Origin: Microbacterium testaceum
Lineage (GTDB): Bacteria; Actinomycetota; Actinomycetes; Actinomycetales; Microbacteriaceae
Assembly (NCBI RefSeq): GCF_029761935.1
Contig: NZ_CP121699.1
Span: 1,488,001-1,552,000 of the forward strand
Direction of reading: 5' to 3'
DNA length: 64,000 nt
Shown here in pieces: positions 58,787-64,000 of this stretch (position 1 is its first letter; each line of letters opens with the position of its first letter). Position numbers and translations under genes: made by a program. The notes under the pieces were generated by a model. That model had not been told where the DNA came from. It did not search any database and saw only the letters and a list, made by a program, of their open reading frames with translations.

Positions 58787-59680
58787 CTAGTCGCGGGATC
58801 CCGCGGCTCCCGCCGGACTGCTCGACGCGGAGCTTTCCGCGACGGGCTCGGCCTGTTCGTCCTCGAGATCCTCGACTTCTTTCTCCCACGCGTCGCGCGC
58901 GAGGCGGTACCAGAGGTACAGCGCGAAGCCGGCGAAGATGGCCCACTCGGCGGCGTAGAAGATGTTCAGCCAGTTGACCCGCGAGCGTTCGTCGGGCGCC
59001 GGGGAGGCGATGGCGTCGAGGGGGCCGATCGCCGTCTGCGAGGCGATGTACTGGCGGTAGACGTCGAGGTTCTGGGTGTCGTGCCATCGGCCCAGCAGCA
59101 TGGCGGGCGACATCTTCACGAGCGTGAGGGGGTCGGCATTCGCCGGCGGTATCGACGCCCCTTCGTCGGAGATGAGTCGTCCCGTCACGTCCACGACCGC
59201 TGTCGGGTCCGCTTCGGCCTGGGCGCGCAGCTCGTCGGCGGCGGCGTCGGCCTGGTCGAGGCTGCTCGTCCATCCGGTCGCGACGGCGATCGACGTCGGT
59301 ATGGTCGTTCCCGAGACGCGCAGCTGACCGGTCACCCAGTAGCCCTGCACGTCGTTGTTGAAGCGCGACGAGACGACGATGAAATCGGATGCCACCCACG
59401 TGCCACTCGTCTCGACCCGCTGACCGACGAGAGGTTCCGGCAGGTAATCGCCCGGCTTCACAACGTCGGCGAGAGGTTGCACGACCTCGGTCAGCCCCGG
59501 CTCGGGAGGAGAGGTGTCGACCGCGCGTCCGAGCTGCCACTGCCCGAGCCAGGCGAGCACACCCGCGACGACCAGAGAGAACGCCAGGAGCGCGATCCAG
59601 CGCGGCCGCAGCATGACCTCCCGTAGCGTCGGCGGGAAGATCTGCGGCGGTGCCGGCTCGGTCGTGGGGGTGGAGGTCAT
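58787..59680 (-). CDS. SURF1-family cytochrome oxidase biogenesis protein
   Basis: A 297-residue protein with two membrane anchors: LRPRWIALLAFSLVVAGVLA near residue 25 and NWLNIFYAAEWAIFAGFALY near residue 245. A periplasmic domain of ~200 residues lies between. The SURF1 signatures are LGQWQLGR after the first anchor and R.NWLN.FYA.EW before the second. It assists assembly of aa3-type cytochrome c oxidase. The ~40-residue acidic C-terminal tail (KEVEDLEDEQAEPVAE) is extra. GGAGGT overlaps the start region; guaB3 ends 14 bases upstream. Confidence 0.92.
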   Translation of the reverse strand: MTSTPTTEPAPPQIFPPTLREVMLRPRWIALLAFSLVVAGVLAWLGQWQLGRAVDTSPPEPGLTEVVQPLADVVKPGDYLPEPLVGQRVETSGTWVASDFIVVSSRFNNDVQGYWVTGQLRVSGTTIPTSIAVATGWTSSLDQADAAADELRAQAEADPTAVVDVTGRLISDEGASIPPANADPLTLVKMSPAMLLGRWHDTQNLDVYRQYIASQTAIGPLDAIASPAPDERSRVNWLNIFYAAEWAIFAGFALYLWYRLARDAWEKEVEDLEDEQAEPVAESSASSSPAGAAGSRD

Positions 59681-59693
59681 GGGGCTTTCGTGA

Positions 59694-60815
59694 TCAGTGC
59701 CCGTAGGGGGCGACGACGACCTCGACGCGCTGGAACTCCTTGAGGTCGGAGTAGCCCGTAGTGGCCATCGACTTCTTGAGCGCACCGATGAGGTTGGCGG
59801 TGCCGTCGGCGACGGGGGCGGGGCCGTAGAGGACCTGCTCGAGAGGACCCACGCGGTCGACCTCGACCCGGCGTCCGCGGGGAAGCTCGGGGTGGTGCGC
59901 CTCAGGACCCCAGTGATACCCGCGCCCGGGGGCGTCGGTGGCGCGGGCGAGCGCGACACCCAGCATGACGGCGTCGGCGCCCATGGCGAGGGCCTTCACG
60001 ATGTCACCCGAGGTGCCCACGCCGCCGTCGGCGATGACGTGCACGTAACGTCCGCCCGACTCGTCGAGGTAGTCGCGTCGGGCCCCGGCAACGTCGGCCA
60101 CGGCCGTGGCCATGGGCGCGTGCAGCCCGAGCGTTGCGCGCGTCGTCGAAGCGGCGCCGCCGCCGAAGCCGACCAGCACGCCCGCGGCACCGGTGCGCAT
60201 GAGGTGGAGAGCCGCCGTGTAGGTGGCGGCGCCGCCCACGATGACGGGGACGTCGAGGTCGTAGATGAACTTCTTGAGGTTGAGGGGCTCGGCCACCTTC
60301 GACACGTGCTCCGCCGACACGGTGGTCCCGCGGATGACGAAGAGGTCGACGCCCGCGGCGACGACGGTCTCGTACAGGTCGTTCGTGCGCTGCGGGGTGA
60401 GGGCACCGGCGACGGTGACGCCCGCGGCGCGCACCTCGGCGAGGCGGTCGCGCACGAGCTCGGGCTTGATCGGCTCGGCGTACAGCTGCTGCATGCGGCG
60501 AGTGGCGTCGGCCTCGGGAAGCGTCGCGATCTCGGCCAGCAGCGGCTCGGGGTCGTCGTAGCGCGTCCACAGGCCCTCGAGGTCGAGGACGCCGAGCCCA
60601 CCCAGGCGCCCGAGCTCGATCGCGGTGCGCGGGCTGACCACGGAGTCCATGGGCGCACCGAGCACCGGGATCTCGAACGGGAACGCGTCGATGGTCCACG
60701 CGGTCGAGACGTCTTCGGGGTTGCGCGTGCGCCGCGACGGCACGACGGCGATGTCGTCGAAGGTGTACGCGCGGCGGGCGCGCTTGGCGCGGCCGAGATC
60801 GATCTCCATGGTCAC
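59694..60815 (-). CDS. guaB3: GuaB3-family IMP dehydrogenase-related protein
   Basis: A 373-residue (beta/alpha)8 protein of the GuaB3 family, lacking the CBS domains of true IMPDH. It begins ARRAYTFDDIAVVPSRRTRN, followed by PVLGAPMDSVVSP. The loop that holds the catalytic Cys in IMPDH (GPGSICTTR) reads GFGGGAASTTRATLG, so the nucleophile is missing and IMP oxidation is unlikely. YVHVIADGGVGTSGDIVKAL provides the phosphate site. TAGGCT is six bases before the GTG, supporting this start and leaderless translation. The function of actinobacterial GuaB3 is unsettled. Confidence 0.93.
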   Translation of the reverse strand: MTMEIDLGRAKRARRAYTFDDIAVVPSRRTRNPEDVSTAWTIDAFPFEIPVLGAPMDSVVSPRTAIELGRLGGLGVLDLEGLWTRYDDPEPLLAEIATLPEADATRRMQQLYAEPIKPELVRDRLAEVRAAGVTVAGALTPQRTNDLYETVVAAGVDLFVIRGTTVSAEHVSKVAEPLNLKKFIYDLDVPVIVGGAATYTAALHLMRTGAAGVLVGFGGGAASTTRATLGLHAPMATAVADVAGARRDYLDESGGRYVHVIADGGVGTSGDIVKALAMGADAVMLGVALARATDAPGRGYHWGPEAHHPELPRGRRVEVDRVGPLEQVLYGPAPVADGTANLIGALKKSMATTGYSDLKEFQRVEVVVAPYGH

Positions 60816-60882
60816 TCGACCAGCCTACCCGCGCCCTCCGACATCGCCGTCGGCGAACGGTTCGACGCCGGGGCGGTTCTCG

Positions 60883-62571
60883 TCACCGGGCCCGCACGAC
60901 CCGTTTCTCGTCCCACACGGGCTCCGCTGCCTCGTACACCTCTCCGTCCGAGCCGAACACGACGAACCGGTCGAACGAGCGCGCGAACCACCGGTCGTGC
61001 GTGACGGCCAGCACGGTGCCCTCGAACCGCGACAGCGCGTCCTCCAGCGCCTCGGCCGAGGCGAGGTCGAGGTTGTCCGTCGGCTCGTCGAGCAGCAGGA
61101 GTGTCGTGCCCGAGAGTTCCAGCAGCAGCACCTGGAACCGCGCCTGCTGCCCGCCGCTCAACGTGTCGAACGCCTGCTGGGCCTGCGCGATGAGGCCGTA
61201 GCGATCGAGCGCCGAGCTCGCGGCATCCCTCGGCATCCCCGCCCGGTTGTCGTCACCGCGATGAAGCAGGTCCAAGAGGGTCCTCCCGACGAACTCCGGA
61301 TGCCGATGCGTCTGGGCGAACCACCCGGGGACGACCCGGGCGCCCAGGATGGCGCGACCGGAGTGGGCGACCCGATCGAGCCCGGCGCCCACGGTGGTGA
61401 CGTGCCCGAGACGCGCGTCGGGGTCGGTGCCTCCGCCGGCGAGAAGACGCAGGAAGTGGGATTTGCCCGACCCGTTCGAGCCGAGCACGGCGACGCGATC
61501 GCCGAACCACACCTCGAGGTCGAACGGCTTCATGAGCCCCGACAGCTCGAGCCCCTCCGTCACCACCGCGCGCTTGCCCGTGCGCGCTCCGCGGAGGCGC
61601 AGCTGCAGATCCTGCTCGGGCGGGCGCTGCTCGGGGGGACCTGCCTGCTCGAACTTCGACAGGCGCGTCACCGCCGCTTGGTAGCGCGAGGCGAAGCCGT
61701 CGTTGGCGGCCGCGGCCACCTTCATGCGGGCGACCAGCGCGCGCAGCTTCTCGTGCTCCTCATCCCAGCGGCGACGCAGCTCCTCGAGGCGGGCCATGCG
61801 GTCCTCCCGCGCGGCGCCGTACGTACTGAATCCCCCACCGTGCACCCAGGCGGTGCTCCCCGCGGCCCCCGTCTCGAGGGTGACGATGCGGTCGGCGGCG
61901 CGGGCGAGCAGTTCGCGGTCGTGCGAGACGAGCAGCACGGTCTTGGCCGTCGCCCGCAGCTGCTCCTCGAGCCAGCGCTTGCCGGGCACGTCGAGGTAGT
62001 TGTCGGGCTCGTCGAGCAGGAGCACGTCGTCGGGTCCGCGCAGCAGGGCCTCGAGGGCGAGCCTCTTCTGCTCGCCGCCCGACAGCGTCGACAGGTCGCG
62101 GAACCGCGCCCGCTCGTACGGCAGCCCGAGGGCGGCCGTCGTGCAGGTGTCCCAGACCGTCTCGTGCTCGTAGCCGCCCGCGTCGGCGTAGTCGGCGAGC
62201 GCCGAGGCGTACCGCAGCTGGGTGTCGAGGTCGTCGCGCTCGATGAGGGCGTTCTCGGACGCCTCGAGCTCGATCGCCGCACGTCGGATGCGGGTCGGCG
62301 ATACCGACACGAGGAGGTCGTGGACGCTCTCTTCGTCGCGCCCGTGCCCGACGAACTGGTCCATCACTCCGAGCGAGCCGCCCATCGACACGACACCGCC
62401 GTGCGCCTTCTCGTCACCGCGGATGATGCGCAGCAACGTCGTCTTCCCCGCGCCGTTGGGACCGACCAGAGCGGTCGTCACCCCCTCGCCGACGCGGAAC
62501 GTCACCTCGTCGAGCAGGGGCCTGCCGTCGGGCAGCGTGAACGAGAGGGCGGCGAGGTCGAGGTATTCCAT
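60883..62571 (-). CDS. ABC-F family ATP-binding protein
   Basis: A 562-residue protein with two ABC domains and no membrane segment. Domain 1: ALVGPNGAGKTTLLRII, LSGGEQKRLALEALLRGPDD, LLLDEPDNYLDVPGKRWLEE. Domain 2: AVLGSNGSGKSHFLRLLAGG, LSGGQQARFQVLLLELSGTT, LLLDEPTDNLDLASAEALED. The linker (EELRRRWDEEHEKLRALVAR) is a charged coiled coil. ABC-F proteins act on the ribosome as translation factors or antibiotic-resistance proteins; which one is not decided by sequence. Domain 1 has DEPDNYLD, as in Uup/EttA-like actinobacterial members. Confidence 0.93.
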   Translation of the reverse strand: MEYLDLAALSFTLPDGRPLLDEVTFRVGEGVTTALVGPNGAGKTTLLRIIRGDEKAHGGVVSMGGSLGVMDQFVGHGRDEESVHDLLVSVSPTRIRRAAIELEASENALIERDDLDTQLRYASALADYADAGGYEHETVWDTCTTAALGLPYERARFRDLSTLSGGEQKRLALEALLRGPDDVLLLDEPDNYLDVPGKRWLEEQLRATAKTVLLVSHDRELLARAADRIVTLETGAAGSTAWVHGGGFSTYGAAREDRMARLEELRRRWDEEHEKLRALVARMKVAAAANDGFASRYQAAVTRLSKFEQAGPPEQRPPEQDLQLRLRGARTGKRAVVTEGLELSGLMKPFDLEVWFGDRVAVLGSNGSGKSHFLRLLAGGGTDPDARLGHVTTVGAGLDRVAHSGRAILGARVVPGWFAQTHRHPEFVGRTLLDLLHRGDDNRAGMPRDAASSALDRYGLIAQAQQAFDTLSGGQQARFQVLLLELSGTTLLLLDEPTDNLDLASAEALEDALSRFEGTVLAVTHDRWFARSFDRFVVFGSDGEVYEAAEPVWDEKRVVRAR

Positions 62572-62744
62572 GGCGAATTCCGGGTCGGCCGCTCGTGGCG
62601 GCGGAGGCGACGTCGGATGCCCACGGCAGTCCCACGTCGGCCCGCGGCTGGCGAGCCGACCAGCTTATCGGCATCCGGATGCCGTGTCCCCAGCGACCAC
62701 CCGCGCTTCGGGCGCTACCGCCGAGGAGCCGCGGCGAAACGACG

Positions 62745-62774
62745 ACGGGCCGGGCAGTCGCCTGCCCGGCCCGT
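62745..62774 (-). terminator. intrinsic-type terminator after guaB
   Basis: ACGGGCCGGGCAG (62745-62757) and CTGCCCGGCCCGT (62762-62774) form a perfect 13-base stem with a TCGC loop, 13 bases past the guaB stop on the minus strand. Confidence 0.85.
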
Positions 62775-62787
62775 TCGTGCAGAACGC

Positions 62788-64000
<1,213 letters not shown>

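Overview
The window is 64 kb of very GC-rich DNA from a high-GC Gram-positive actinobacterium, most likely a Microbacteriaceae member close to Microbacterium. The reasons are the guaB / ABC-F / guaB3 / SURF1 / DUF3817 / guaA gene order, split bacterial NHEJ genes, a CGNR zinc-finger regulator, a second zinc-free type L36 protein, and many genes whose -10 hexamer lies 6-7 bases before the start codon (leaderless transcripts). No rRNA, insertion sequence, CRISPR array or prophage was seen. The genus assignment is inference from gene content and style. || Layout. 91-6188 (minus): a four-gene operon of acyl-CoA synthetase, DUF3556-like membrane protein, phytoene-desaturase-like FAD oxidoreductase and PucR regulator. 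6493-12000: small metabolic genes (SnoaL-like, RidA, epoxide hydrolase, CGNR regulator), an AbiE-type toxin-antitoxin pair and two apparently frameshifted small genes. About 11960-15420: a lower-GC accessory island with a Ser/Thr-kinase-like gene, a translationally coupled unknown gene, and a convergent PD-(D/E)XK nuclease-like gene. This is the best candidate for an undescribed system. 15689-20910: nitrate assimilation operon (transporter, molybdopterin nitrate reductase, FAD/[2Fe-2S] electron-transfer protein). 21269-33907: LysE exporter, amino-acid-oxidase-like flavoprotein with a ruined Rieske domain, TetR, acyl-CoA dehydrogenase, AI-2E transporter, LigC ligase, MFS exporter with divergent regulator, LigD-type polymerase, DUF1684 and SseB proteins. 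|| 34453-41665: PcrA/UvrD helicase, small membrane proteins, a VOC/MarR divergent pair with two perfect operators, and an EamA/GntR pair. 41758-42770: a tRNA-like gene and an MNT/HEPN toxin-antitoxin module whose HEPN reading frame looks broken. 42783-46176: ArsR/DUF2071 pair, S4 protein, then a zinc cluster (SmtB/CzrA-type sensor, His-rich protein, L36 paralogue, CobW-like protein around a Zur-like palindrome). 46522-56189: ABC transporter, renalase-like flavoprotein, GDPD, Bax-inhibitor protein, a second LigD-type polymerase, TetR/MBL pair and a glycosyltransferase. 56678-64000: guaA, DUF3817, SURF1, guaB3, ABC-F and the 3' part of guaB. || Intergenic regions hold several repeat families (49-, 78- and 83-bp tandem arrays, imperfect hairpins, a GGCCCCGGGG element), and the heptamer GGATGCC/GGCATCC is very frequent in core DNA but rare in the accessory island.
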